Origin: Cryptomeria japonica
Lineage: Eukaryota; Streptophyta; Pinopsida; Cupressales; Cupressaceae
Assembly: GCF_030272615.1 (NCBI RefSeq)
Contig: NC_081406.1
Coordinates: 478,112,900-478,176,899 of the forward strand
DNA length: 64,000 nucleotides
Reading direction: 5' to 3'
Below, one piece after another: positions 1 to 12,400 of this stretch (the first letter of the stretch is position 1; the number at the start of each line of letters is the position of its first letter). The translations under genes and the position numbers were made by a program. The notes beneath the pieces are model-generated. The model worked only from the letters and a program-made list of their open reading frames with translations. It had not been told where the DNA came from and ran no database searches.

Positions 1-1
1 A

Positions 2-3000
2 TACAAATTGGAGGACGTCTTATTAATAGGCAACCTCCCTCTCTCTCCTAAGTCATTTGGCAAACCAAAGGAGCTCAAAAAGGACCCAAAACCAATCATA
101 CAATGCCAAAATACCACCTTCCAGTAATGGGGCCCACTTAATGAGGAGAGTATTGAAGAAGCAAATGTCTCTTCCTGGTTGTACCGGGAAGAGGATGATG
201 AGCCAGTGAAACTACCCAATAAAATGTACCCAAAAGCACCTGCCATAGTTGAAAAAATGGGATACAAAGGATATAGCCTGGGACCAAAGGAACAAGGAAG
301 AAAAGCACCCATAAATCCTATCTCTTACAGATACAACAGAGGCTTGGGGTACACCTCGGTGCCTAAGATTACTATCGCTGGTGCCCCTTCTAGTCCTTCT
401 TCGGATATCAAAAGCGCTAATGAAGAGGAATTCCATGAAATGCCTTATAAATACGAGAAAGATATCTTCTTTGACACTTGCATCAATACCATCACCCCTG
501 TAACCCCTCCCACTTCACATGAGCTACATCTTGTCTATCTTGAACTCATTGACTGGGGCCAATGAGACAAACCCACTTTAGATATCTGTGCCAATGATAA
601 TGCTCTCATTGCTCTCCTGACGATGCAAAACCTGGAAGATTGTAACAGAATCGAGGGTATTCAACTACACGAAAAGGGATACTTTGTTAGTCAGGTCAAT
701 GCCCTTAGCCACAAAAAAGATAATAAAAGGAAAAGACATGATTCCCTAGGTGAAAACCTCCCTGAGGCACCTTTGGATGAACAAAAAATAAAAACAAAGA
801 GCGTATCCGAAAGTGAAAACTTGGAAAAGGTACCTGACGATGAGGGACTTGACCTCCCTACCATTGGTTACCTTCCACAGGACAAATCAAATTCGTTGAT
901 AGAAGAAACATACAACATCAACATGGGCACCGAAGTCATTCTGAAAAATGTGCTCATTGCCAAATCCCTCACAGAAATAGAAAAACGAGACTTCATCAAC
1001 TTCCTTACAGAGGTAAAAATCAATTTTGCATGGTCCAATTCCGATATGCCATGGTTGGATCCTGCCTTGGTGGTTCACAATCTCACTGTCCGCCCAAACA
1101 CAAAACCTGTAAAACAAAAATTGCGCAAAATGCACCCACATATTGTACTCCTGGTCAAGGCGGAACTCCAAAAGATGGTAGACGCAGAATTTATCAAACC
1201 AGTAGACTACACTGAACGGGTCTCTAACATTGTACCTGTCAGCAAACCTGTCAGGGGCATCTGCATTTGCACAGATTTCTGAGATCTAAATAGAGCTTGT
1301 CCTAAAGATGATTTCCTGCTCCCCAATATAGACATGATTGTGGACCTTACAACAGGACATGAAATTCTATCACTAATGGATGGGTTTTCCAGATACAACC
1401 AAATCAGGATAGTAGATGAGGATTAGCATAAAACCGCATTCACAACACCATGGGGTACTTTTTGTTATCGGGTCATGCCTTTTGGTCTAAAAAATGTTGG
1501 AGCTACATACCAATGTGCCATGACAACAATTTTTCATGACCTCTTACACAAAATTATGGAGGACTATGTGGATGATCTACTAGGCAAATCTAAGACAAGA
1601 CAAGAACACATTCCCATTCTAAAGAAGATCTTTGAAAGATTAGAAAAATACAAGCTACGCCTGAATCCCAAAAAGTGTGTGTTTGGAGTCACATTGGGAA
1701 AATTATTAGGATTCATTATTTCCTGTAGAGGCATCGAGGTCGATCCTACAAAAGTAAAAGCTATCATGGAAATGCCTCCACCAAAAACTCTCAAACAACT
1801 ACGCAGTCTCCAGGGAAAACTCCAATCTGTTAGACGTTTTATTTCACAACTAGTAGATAAGTGCCATCCATTTGGACACCTCCTGCGCAAGGACACAAAA
1901 TTCAAATGGGACTGCTTATGTCAAAAGGCCTTTGAGAAATTAAAAGAATATCTAGCATCACCTCCAGTTTTGATGCCACCTACCCCTGGAAAACCCCTCA
2001 TTTTGTACATGTGTGCTACTACAATGGCATTGGGGGCATTATTGGCGCATACAGATGATCAAGGGAAGGAACCCGCCATTTACTACATCAGTTGGACATT
2101 GGTAAGATATGAACTCAATTACACCCCCATTGAAAGAGAATGTTTGGCATTAGTGTTTAGCACACAAAAACTACGACACTATATGCTAAACAACAAGACA
2201 AAATTAATTGCTAAAATTGATCCACTTAAATATCTCCTGTCAAAAGCTGCTCTCACTGGTAGAACCACCAAATGGGTCATGCTCCTAAGTGAGTTTGACA
2301 TCGAATATGTGGACAGAAAGGCAATCAAGGGACAAGTCATTGCAGATCAGTTGGTTGAAGCTCCATTTCCAAGTGACCATCCTAATCTCACAAAATTACC
2401 AGATGAGTTCATTATGACTGTTTCCACATCCTCCACATGGCAATTATACTTTGATGGCTCCTGCACCCAAAATGGATTGGGGGTAGGAATATTATTGGTC
2501 ACATCTCAAAGAGATTGCATCCCCAAATCATACAAGATAGCCTTTGCATGTACCAATAACATAGCAGAATACGAGGCACTCATCACAGGTTTGCGTCTGG
2601 CTATCCACTGGAAAATAAAGGAGTTACAAGTTTATGGTGATTCTCAGCTCATTATAAAACAAGTCAATGATGAGTACCAAACAAAAGATGATAAACTCCT
2701 TCCTTACCGTACCATGGCTGAAGATCTTAAGAAACATTTCATAGCAATCACATTTAATCAAATCCCACGAACAAACAACAGGGCTGCAGATGCAATGGCC
2801 ACCATTGGCTCCCTCCAAATCCTAGCACATAGTCAAAAGTACGAGTTCTTGGTCAAGCAATTATTTATACTAGCATATGACCTACCAGAGTCTAAAATGG
2901 TGTGTGTTCTCATTGGTCCTGAGTCCCCTTGGTACCAAGAAACCTTTTCTTTCCTCAAAGACAACACCATTCCCCCACATCTCACAAAAGCCCAACAACA

Positions 3001-4186
3001 AACCTTCATCTGCCGATGTGCTCGTTACACCATCCTCAGAGACACCCTATTCAGAGGGCATTTTGATGGTTCCCTCCCAAGGTGTTTAGATAAACAAGAG
3101 GCAGAATGGGCATTACGCAAAGTACACGAGGGTATCTGTGGGGCACACTCAAGTGAGCTCACATTGGCTAAAAAGCTTTTGAGAACAGGATACTATTGGC
3201 CTAAAATGGAGGTAGATGCATATAGTTATGTGAAGAAATGCATCCCTTGCCAGCAACATGGTGACAAAATGCATGCACCATCACAAGAATTGCAGCCATT
3301 TATAACACCATGGCCCTTCTCATAGTGGGGGCTCGATCTCATTGGGAAAATCCACCCTTCATCTTCCAATGGACATAAATTCATTATCACCGCCATCGAA
3401 TACTTCACCAAGTGGGTAGAGGCTATCCCTCTTACTTTCACCATCGACAAGCAAATATCCAAATTCATCCTGAACTATCTAATTTGCTGGTATGGCATCC
3501 CAAAAGTTATTATCATAGATAAAGGCAAACAATTTAAAAACCAGGATGTCAAAGAACTCTGCCAAAAATTCAACATCCAACATCACTTCTCCACACCATA
3601 TTATCCCCAAGGCAACGGCCAAGCTGAGGCTTCTAATAAAACCTTAATCAAAATCCTCAAAAAGACAGTAAATGAAGCTGGTCGTGATTGGCACCTCCAA
3701 CTCCATCCCACTTTGTGGGCCTACTGCACCTCCATCCGCACCCCCACAAGTGCCACCCCTTATTCCCTTGTCTTTGGCTCCAAAGCCATCCTTCCCCTTG
3801 AGATCGAGATCCCCTCTCTAATGGTATCGCTGCAAGACATCCTACCAGAGGAAGAATACAAAATTGCTCGCTTACAAGAGCTAGAATTGTTAAGTGAAAG
3901 GCGCCTCAAGGCCTTGAACCATCTCCGGGTATATCAGAACCGCTTGCGTATGAGTTATCACAAAAAAGTCAGAACTCGGGAATTCCAAGTTGGTGATCTT
4001 GTCCTCATGGAGAACCAGAAAAATCTACAAGAAAGAGAAAAGAAAGGCAAGTTCGAGCCTAATTAGCTTGGACCATATGTAATCACATCAAAATATGGAT
4101 CAGGAGCTTATCAATTGGCTACTCCTGAAGGCATTCCTTTGGATGATCCAATGAATATCATGTACCTCAAAAGATTTTATGCTTAG
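2..4186 (+). pseudogene. pol: Gypsy A pol: G-patch, RT, RNase H, second RNase H, integrase
   Basis: One reading frame (frame 2) runs through the whole interval with no frameshift but with in-frame stops at 125, 563, 1280, 1424, 3323 and 4064. Domains in order: a G-patch around 245-310 (EKMGYKGYSLG), the RT (from ~1090 to ~1900, catalytic YVDD near 1566), the RT-linked RNase H (~1990-2250), a second RNase H (~2440-2800, starting LYFDGSCTQNG), the integrase zinc finger (H2C2, ~3120-3260), and an integrase core whose D, D and E residues are all readable (D near 3336, D near 3520, E near 3628). The product would copy element RNA to DNA and insert it. DKG replaces the usual DNG in the integrase core. 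The copy is dead, but the frame is unusually well kept. Confidence 0.9.
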
Positions 4187-5999
4187 TCCTCAAAAAGTCT
4201 TAAATTGTCAAAAAAATCAAGAAATTTTTTTTAACAAAAATTAAAAAAAAAAAGAGAAAAAGATACTAAAAAAAATCGTCACTTTGGTGAAAACCTAGCA
4301 AACAGGCGCCTTATGACACAAAAAAATTAAAAAATCAAAAAAAGAAAGAAAAACAATTCGTCCATTAGTGAAAACCACTTGGTGGTGCTACAGACAAGTA
4401 CCTTGGTGAAAACCTCTATGTAGGCGCCAAGGTAAATAACCGGATCCACTGTCTATCTGATCGACACTGCAAATCATTCGCCATCCAGCCCACCCATGTG
4501 CAACATTCCTTCTTTTCCGCCTCCCAATAAAACATGTGTATGATGATGAGTCTTCGCCTGAGTCATGAACAAGGAATGTCCCATTAAAAATGAGCTTTTA
4601 TGCCTCTGTGTAAGCTTCGAGAAGTCTTGAGAAACAATCCCAAGTCCACAGGTCACTCTCCAAAACCATTAAATTGCTTTCCTAATCCAAAAGCCCACTT
4701 TTCCCTAGGGATGACTCCTTCCCTCGCCTAGCAACCTAATCCTTCATCCTAATTCTACTCTTGGCAAGCGGTATCATTTGGTCGCAAGGAAATGACTTGT
4801 TATATTTTGTTAGATCTTTTCATATAGACTTGCATCTTTTGCCCTATGACTACTACTATTTACAACTGCCTGGGTTCTTCCATATCCAGGTACGTTATGA
4901 TAGGTGCATACTGGGGCATATTTCATAGTATGGCATGTTTTGGATCCCTCTTGTATAAACCGGCGACTTGGTACTAGTGTTTATCAACACTTACCTTCTC
5001 GTGTACAAGAGGTATCAATGTGTTTGAGGGTTTCCTTGCACGAACCCACAACTTTGTATCAGTGTTTCTTAACACTTGCATTGTTGTGTGCAAGAAATTC
5101 CCATTTGTCTATAGAGTCAGTCTATGCCCTGGGTTTCTCATGGCATCCTGATTTCTATAATCAGTGGTGCAATCCACTCAGGGTAACATCAAACTAGGTT
5201 GGCTCTCCACATTTGTTGTGCAGAAAATCTCACCATCATTCCATCAAACCCTAAACTCAATAATCCCATGGAGTTCTCAATTTCCCCCACTTCCCATCTA
5301 TTCCATATTTTTCTATCTGAGATCACTGTGTTATTATTGGCATATTCCCTCTTTTTATTAATTCACTCAATACATTTACCATATAAGATTGCATCACATA
5401 AATAAAAGATACACTCATCCATATAGCATTACATTTAGACTGCATCATAAATCATTCACACATGTGTATTTATACATAAAACATAAAAATCACTCATCCT
5501 GCATCCAAAAACTATGTCAGCAACACATCATAAACATACATACATAAGCATCCACTCTGCATCACAAAATAGATTAGCATAGCACATCCATGATTGCATC
5601 CATATATGACATCATAAGAAAAACAAAAATAATCCATCACAATAAATGCTACATGTCATCTGTCACCAATCAAATCATGTATGCATACATATATAAAGAG
5701 GAAAATATGTCCGTCATGATACAATGACCCCTCATTGGGTCCATTGTGGCATATATGGGCCCCCATGAGGGCCCATCTTCCCCCGCGGTCTCGCCTCTCC
5801 TATTCTTCCTTCCAAATTCTTCGCGACTGCTTCATATTTCTTCCTCATTTATCCCTTCCACCCTGATTCTTCTTCCTCTCTTTTTTTTTCGAGAATTTTT
5901 CATCCCTTTTTTTCGAAAAAATTCTCAAGGGGGCATACACCTCCCATGCTTTATGCTGGGGCATCCTTTTCTTCTTCTATCTTCTACACATCGCCAAAA
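4187..5999 (+). other. Noncoding 3' tail of gypsy A
   Basis: No coding region is recognisable between the pol stop and the LTR-like sequence. The first part is A-rich, followed by the GTGAAAACC repeat block listed separately. Pyrimidine-rich and AT-rich sequence follows (about 5240-5720), then a T-rich stretch (5780-5900). A short purine run precedes GGGGGCATAC at about 5925. Short open frames here (for example 4904-5405 and 5746-6012) have low-complexity, unrecognised translations and I treat them as chance. Confidence 0.6.
4270..4440 (+). repeat. GTGAAAACC...GGCGCC repeated motif
   Basis: Three diverged copies of a motif follow the pol stop: TTGGTGAAAACCTAGC with AGGCGCC (about 4283-4311), TTAGTGAAAACCACTTGG (about 4363-4382), and CTTGGTGAAAACCTCT with AGGCGCCAAGG (about 4403-4433). 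The last can fold because CTTGG pairs with CCAAG, leaving GTGAAAACC in the loop. A related string, GTGAAAACCTCC...GAGGCACC, lies inside the coding region of gypsy A (752-772) and of gypsy C (62487-62508). The role is unknown; a structured RNA element is possible. Confidence 0.55.
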
Positions 6000-6061
6000 T
6001 GTAGACACTTAAAAATAATTATCTTAGTTATTTTTAATTCCTCACATAATTAATTCTGATT

Positions 6062-6440
6062 CTGATCATGTCTTATACAGGATGTATCCTTCCTGAAACC
6101 AGACGCTGTGATCAATCATGTCTTATATAGGATGAATCCTTCTTGAAACCAGACGTTGTGATATGATCATGTCTTATATAGGATGAATCCTTCCTGAAAC
6201 CAGACGTTGTGATATGATCACGTCTTATACAGGATGAATCCTTCCTGAAACCAGACATTGTGATTTGATCATGTCTTATACAGGATGTATCCTTCTTGAA
6301 ACCAGACATTGTGATCTGATCATGTCTTATAGAGGATGAATCCTTCCTGAAACTAGATGTTGTGATCTGATCATGTCTTATACAGGATGTATCCTTCCTG
6401 AAACTAGATGCTCTGATCATGTCTTATACATGATGACTCC
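6062..6440 (+). repeat. Minisatellite, ~50-60-bp unit, about 7 copies
   Basis: The unit reads roughly TGATCATGTCTTATACAGGA, then TGTATCCTTCCTGAAACCAG, then ACGTTGTGATC. Copies begin near 6066, 6114, 6165, 6217, 6268, 6319, 6371 and 6416, with single-base differences (ATACAGG/ATATAGG, GTATCC/GAATCC). It sits just upstream of the 3' LTR of gypsy A. The antisense frame stays open across the array (6112-6420) only because of the repeat, so I do not call it a gene. Confidence 0.9.
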
Positions 6441-6539
6441 TTCCTGAAATCAGACTGAATCTAGACCTTATCAATCGAATCAAACAAGATTATTCTTTGA
6501 ATCAATGCGTCATTACACCTCACTTCAAAGAGGGGCAAA

Positions 6540-7819
6540 ATGTAGACACCTAAAAGTAATTATTTTTAATTACTTTTAATTTCTCACATAATTAATTAAT
6601 TAATTATGTTAATTCAAATTCTCCTCAATATTAATTAAATATAATTAATATTGTCACTATAGCATGTGACTAATTTATTTAATAAATCAATCCCTTTCTT
6701 TATTCTTCTAAAAAGATTAAATCCTCACAAATCATCCTCTTGGCTAATTAATTTCAATTAATTAGTTAACCCACATGCTTCCTACAAATCATCTTCTTAA
6801 TTCATCATTAACCTAATAAAGTCTTCTAGAAACTCCCTAAACTCACTTAACCTTATTCTTCTAATTTTTAATTCCCTCCACTCATTCTCTCTCCTAGTCA
6901 AATCCTCCTACAAACCCTAATACCACCTAAAATTTCCTCTAACCCCCCTCCTAATGAGTTGCTAATGGCTAATCATCATGATTAGCCACGAAGTCAACTC
7001 CTTGTCCCTTCCATCCAACCACTAGCTTTTAATGCTCTTTTCCTAGGTGAATGTGAGATCTTCAAAATCTCACAATCCTCTAGGCATCTCCTCTCCCAAG
7101 GAATTTTTAATTCCTTCTTATTCCTCCAATCCCCATGATTATCCCTTTTTGGAGAATTTTAAATTCCTCCTCCCCATTCTTCAAGGAATGTCACATCCCT
7201 TGCTCCTCTCAAGGCACATTGGGAAGTCTTCCCAATGCACTTATCTCTTCTCAAGGTACCTTGGGAAGTCTCCCCAATGTACCTTGAGGAGTGTGGAGAC
7301 AAGAAATGCCTTTAAGGCATATCTCTTGGTCTCCACACCCTCTCTTTGGCCTTGTGTGAGCTTACAAGCAATCCTAGCCCTTCATCTTGAATCCATCCTA
7401 GCCATCCATTCTTCCTCTCCTCTTCCTATAAATTGAGGACTCCATCCCTCCATTCTTCATCTCCAAGTTAAGTAATCTTATGCTGCCCTTTTGAGCCTAG
7501 GAAAATCATTTTAGCATCCTTATCATGTCAAAATCATCCTACATCCACACTTAATCATCTCATTTCCATCATCCTCCAAGATCCATCTCATTTGTGCATA
7601 ATATTGGAGAGTCATCCACATCAAGCAAGCACGAGGAGCACATCAAGTGGAGCATCATCCAAGGGTGCCTTCACTTCATCAAGCTCCATTCGAAGGAGAA
7701 GGTATAAGGTTTGTGAGGTATACACATTCTTATTCTTGTTTTAAGCATTTCAAATTATGTCTTTGATTTCATATGATTATATGTTTGACTTGCATGCTTA
7801 TTAACTAATCCACCTCACA
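6540..7819 (+). mobile_element. 3' LTR of gypsy A
   Basis: The LTR starts TGTAGACACCTAAAAG, directly after the purine-rich CAAAGAGGGGCAAAA (polypurine tract, 6525-6539). It is AT-rich at first and has a TATA-type promoter near 7426 (CTATAAATTGAGGACTCC). A second copy of its first bases occurs at 6000 (TGTAGACACTTAAAAATAAT), so the 5' border is partly ambiguous. The same start with the same TATA context recurs in LTR B (8435) and LTR C (46051), which makes these three related LTR families. Confidence 0.7.
7424..7440 (+). promoter_or_regulatory. TATA box of the gypsy A LTR
   Basis: TATAAATTGAGGACTCC follows a C/T-rich stretch about 890 bases into the LTR. The equivalent LTRs B and C have TATAAATTGGAG (near 41592) and TATAAAAAGAG (near 46730) in comparable positions, which supports a real LTR promoter. 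Transcription would start roughly 25-35 bases downstream. Confidence 0.6.
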
Positions 7820-7827
7820 GGTCTTTT

Positions 7828-8434
7828 TCCCCTCTTTAGATATACATAGCCATGTGTATATCTTCTCTCCAATAAATTTCCTATAGATTTTCTTCTTTGA
7901 TCATAGTTCTTGCCACCTCTTGAATAGTCTTGTTCATTCTTTCAACTATGTCATTCTTTTGAGATGTTCGAGGAGCTAACAAATGTCTTCTAATTTCATC
8001 TTTCTCACAGAAAGTATCAAAGTCATCATAAATAAATTATCCTCCTCTATCAGATCTCAAGCATTTTATTCTTCTATCTACTTTATTCTCAACTCTAGGT
8101 TTGAATATCTTAAATTTCTCTAATGCTTCCAACTTCTCTCTTAGAAATGCGACCCAAGTCACTCTAGAATAATCATCAATTAAGAGCATGAAATACTTCT
8201 CACCTTGAAAACTCCTCATTCTGGTCAGACTGCATAGGTTTGTGTGTATGAAATCCAGCAATCTGGTAGAAGAGTTCCTTTCCTTTGAATTTTTCTTTTG
8301 TCTACTTTCCCACTTGAAATTCTTTGCAAATATTGTTATCCAGTTTAGTCAATCTTGGTAAATCTCTCACAACTTTTATCATACTAATCTTGCCCAAATT
8401 ATCAAAATTGATACGACGCATCCTCTGGTGCCAT
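7828..8434 (-). pseudogene. Ty1/copia integrase fragment
   Basis: Read on the minus strand from 8434, this gives the pre-integrase region (INFDNLGKISMIKVVRDLP), the start of the integrase core (LDFIHTNLCSLTRMRSFQGE, then LLIDDYSRVTWVAFLREK), RCLRSDRGG, and a degraded C-terminal part ending YWREDIHMAMYI near 7828. It is the same domain order as copia A at 36989-38437. Stops and possible indels break it. It abuts LTR A on one side and LTR B on the other, so it is a remnant cut off by two gypsy-type LTRs. Confidence 0.8.
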
Positions 8435-8673
8435 TATAGACACATAAAATTAATTAAATTAATATTTAATTAATTATCCCATGTCGCATAATTAATCAAT
8501 TTAATCATGTTAGCCTTTTAGTGCCCCTAAATTAATTAAATCATATTTGATTAATTCCCCCTTTCCATTTCTCCTAAAAGTTTGATTTATTTTAATAAAT
8601 CAAACTCAGTCTTAGGGAATATTCCAATCTCCCTGCTAATCCCAATCAATTAAATTAATTCATAGTTAATTAA
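8435..8673 (+). mobile_element. Gypsy-type LTR B, left part (split by the TIR transposon)
   Basis: It begins TATAGACACATAAAATTAAT, resembling the TGTAGACACCTAAAAG start of LTR A with the first G changed to A. It is the same AT-rich type with AATTAATT blocks and stops at TTAATTAA (8666-8673), where the inverted-repeat transposon begins. The matching right half, including its TATA box, resumes at 41071. No internal gypsy region is attached on either side, so it is probably a solo LTR inserted into the copia fragment at 7828-8434. Confidence 0.65.
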
Positions 8674-9119
8674 GGGTGAACCCACAATAGTGGTTTACAC
8701 TTTTTGTTGCCAACTTTGACACTACAATATTCATTTTTAGAAAAAAACTTCACATTCAGACACCTATTCTTCCTAAATCGTAAGAAATTTGTAGATGATG
8801 TGAACTAGTGATTTGTGTCATTTTGTGTGTAGATTCTAAAATATTTTTTTGAAAATTTTTGGAATCAATTTGCTTCCATTTTTCTATCTCCCTCGAAAAC
8901 TAGTTTTTTTACAAAAATTAACATTTTTAAAGAGTGATACTCACTTGGTTAGGCATAACTTTTTTTTCTACAATAGATATGAATGTGATTCTTTTGAATT
9001 TAGTTTTGTAACATCCATATCTAATGTTTGCAATTTGTTTGATAACATTATCTTCAATATTTCATATTTTATTAAGTTTTGAAGTGGAGTTAACTGTAAT
9101 TTTGACATCTGTCCATTTG

Positions 9120-9136
9120 GTCGTTCATAACTTGTT
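9120..9136. repeat. LINE target-site duplication, left copy
   Basis: GTCGTTCATAACTTGTT matches 15497-15513 base for base. The flanking bases differ (GG before and TTTG after here; TTTC before and GTGT after on the right), so the match is limited to the duplication. A length of 17 fits target-primed reverse transcription. Confidence 0.9.
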
Positions 9137-9471
9137 TTTGTTTTTGGAAAAAGGGGTAAAGATTTATTCAGAAATCATAGAAATACAAAGTTCATACCTT
9201 AGGCCCACCAAGACAGCAACAAAAACTAAAAGAATCCTAAAAAAAACACTAGCACCACCACTACAAAGTCTAGTGACCATAGCATTAGATCTGGCAATCG
9301 GATTTCCAATGATAACACCTTTTCAAAAAGCCCTCAAAAAGATGATATGGCATGAAGTAAGGTCAAAGGCTGCCTACTTTGGAATTAAACCAAAAACGAG
9401 GCTCATTCGGAGCCTCGAAGGGCCTCAAAAATGACAATGTAAAGGAAACAAACATAAAAGGGAAATTGATC

Positions 9472-12400
9472 CTACACCACTGGGTGCTCTTGCATCATTC
9501 TATCTTCTAGCATTAACCTGTCTAAAGTTTCAAGATAATTAGGGGGTAGACCATCCCTTCCACTAAAATTCCAACCATCAACATGCTCTAAAGCCCACTT
9601 GGCCAAACAATCAGCCATTACCTAGGAATATGACAAAAGGAGACAATTTCCAATATATTACACAGTTGTAAATTCTATCTGACCACAAAAGGAAATTGCC
9701 AACTCACATCATTCAAATTTTGTTTGTTCAACATTTCCACAACAATATGAAAATCCGACTCACAAATAATCTTCCTCCATCCTAAAGAACAACCTCACTC
9801 AACAACAATCTTAATAGCTAAGGCCTCCATAAGATTGTTAGAGTGTTGCCCAATATAAATAGAGAAGAAAAACATTGCACAACCATCATCACCTCTACCT
9901 ATACCTCCAATACTTGCATGTTCAGGATTCCCATGGGAAGAGCCATTTGTATTAATTTTTTAGATTCACATAGGAGAGGGAATCCACCTTCCATCTCTAA
10001 TTATCCACTGCTTTGCATGTCAAGATCTATTTCTAGCAGCACAGTCCATTTTTTATGTTTTCCAATTGCAGATTCCTTACAATAGCATAATCACCTGGAT
10101 CAACATTTTCAGACAAATTGCACTTAGCTGAGATTGTCTCTTGAAGCCTATTAACTATCTTTTGCCACAGCTAAGGACTCTGTACATGTGAATCACAAAA
10201 GACCCTTTGATTCCTTTCCATCCATAGATTCCAGATAATAAGGGTTGGCCCAATAGCCCAGACCACTTGAAGAAAAGAGGTCTTCGTTGGGGGTCTACCC
10301 AAGCTATCCCAAAAGTCAATTAAGGAGGTAGCATGAAAACAAGCATGTTGCCAAGCCTCCCAGCACTTGTGCCAAATCTCCCGAGAGAAAGGGCATAGAA
10401 AAAATAGGTGGGAGCAGTCTTCCTCATTATGCATACAAAGATAACAGATGGATGGTTCCTGGAAGAATCTCTTACGAAGATTCTCCCACGTGAGGCATTT
10501 CCTCTAAGCAATCGGCCATAATAAAAAATTACATTTTGATCAAGAGAAGCTATTCCAAACCTTCTTCCACCAAGGAACATCCTTCAGGCCATGCAATTGC
10601 CTATCAAGTTGAGCATAGCCTTCAATAACAGAAAACTTGCCTTTTGGGTTAGGACCCTAAGCCAAAATATCTCTCTCCTTGAGGGAACTACATAACCTAC
10701 CCTCCAAGATATTAACCAACACCACATGATCTTCATCTGAGCCACCCAAGGGCCGTTCAAGAGGATCCTTCCAGCAAGTCACCTCAACTTGTCCAATGTG
10801 CCTAACCATTTTAAAATTCTCTACCTTAACCCATCCAACATCAGTAAAAATGTTGGAAAGAAGCTGAAGTTGTGGATAACTAGATAGAATATGAGGGTGA
10901 CCATCCCAAGAGTCCTACCAAAAAAGAGCTTCGGAGCCTCTATTACAAATCTAGATTAGGCCATCTTTAATAAGTTGGGCACTTTTTTTAAGAGTATCCC
11001 AGATACAAGAGCCCCTGCCCACTAAACTAAGATGAGGCAACTCATGATCATTAGCACCAGGGAGATACTTGTGGGTTAAAATATTGGGATAGTCCTGATC
11101 CTGACTGTTACACCACCTCCAATATAGCTTAGCCGCCAAGGCCTTGCTAACTAGAGCAATAGATCTGAGGCCAAGACCCCCAGCATGTCTTGGTCTACAA
11201 ACAAAGTCCCATTTAACTAAACTCCAGTTAGAAGAAATAAAACTACCAGACCAAAGAAATTGATGGGAAAGAGCATCAAACTCTGTCACAAAGCTGGAGG
11301 GGGGAGCCTACACAAAACACCTATAAATGGGAAGCACTTACATCGCAGTATTCGGAAGAATCACTCTTCCAGCTGAGGATAACCACCTGTAAGTCCAATG
11401 ATTAACCTTGCAATGAAATTCATCAAAAATTCCTTACCAAAAATCTCCGCACTGACCCCCAAATCTAAAGGAATCCCGAGGTACAACAAACCCCGTCTGA
11501 AATCTGAGGATCCTGGCAATCCTATTCTGAATAAGATGGGGAGTATTAAAGAAATATATGGATGATTTATCTTCATTAATTTTCTGACCTGAGGATTTGC
11601 AATAGATATCCAAAGCTCTCCTGAAATTCACTGCCTCATTGATTATGGCCCTGCCCATCAAACTTGTGTCATCCACAAACTAAAGATGAGAGTAGGGAGG
11701 TAGAGCATTTCTCCAACTCCAGCCTTGAATAAGACCATGTCTCATCTGGGAAGTGAGAAATCTGCAAAGACTTTCAGCCATGAGAATAAATAAATAGGGA
11801 GATAAAGGGTCCCCTTGCAGAAGACCCCGCGAAGCGCTAAACAATTCTGAGGGTTCCCCATTAATAAGAACTGAGAAGGAGGTAGAAGTCACACAACTAA
11901 GAACCCAATTCACCCACTCTTCTCCAAAACCAAAAGCCAAAAGGATCTTCTATAAGAAATCCTAGCTCCCCCTATCATAAGCTTTGGCCATTTCAAGTTT
12001 AATAAACATATCCTTCTCCTTAGAGGAATCCATCGAATGAATAGCCTCCATTGCTATCACAACTACATCAAGGATATGTCTTCCATCAATGAAACCACCT
12101 TGCTCCTTAGAAACTAAAGTGTAGAGGAGAGGTTTGAGTCATTCAACAATCAATTTATTGATTATCTTGTAGACAACATTACATAAATAAATATGCATGT
12201 ACTAATCCAAACTATTAGCCCCCTCCTTCTTAGGAATGAGAGCCAAGAAGGTAGAATTCATAGATTTGAGCAGTTGTTTATTCCTATGAGATTCCTAAAC
12301 CACATCTAGAAGATCATACTCTATAATATCCCAAAATTCTTGAAAAAAATCAATAGGAAACCCGTCAGGGCCAGGAGCCTTGCCTTTTTTCATTTGAAAC

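Larger units (their letters stand above)
1..7819 (+). mobile_element. Ty3/gypsy element A (Tat-like), 3' part with 3' LTR
   Basis: The window opens inside the internal region of a Ty3/gypsy retrotransposon. Going rightward it holds the pol coding region (2-4186), about 1.8 kb of noncoding tail, a minisatellite, a purine tract (around 6527-6539) and a 3' LTR. Integrase lying after RT/RNase H marks it as Ty3/gypsy, and two RNase H domains in a row are the hallmark of the plant Tat lineage. The 5' LTR, gag and most of the protease lie outside the window. The right border, CA at 7818-7819, is inferred because an unrelated copia fragment begins about ten bases later; it could be off by tens of bases. 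Confidence 0.85.

Noticed and set aside
6112-6420. Minus-strand frame with repeated FRKDSSCIRHDQITTSG
   Set aside because: It is the translation of the minisatellite; no start context or neighbours.
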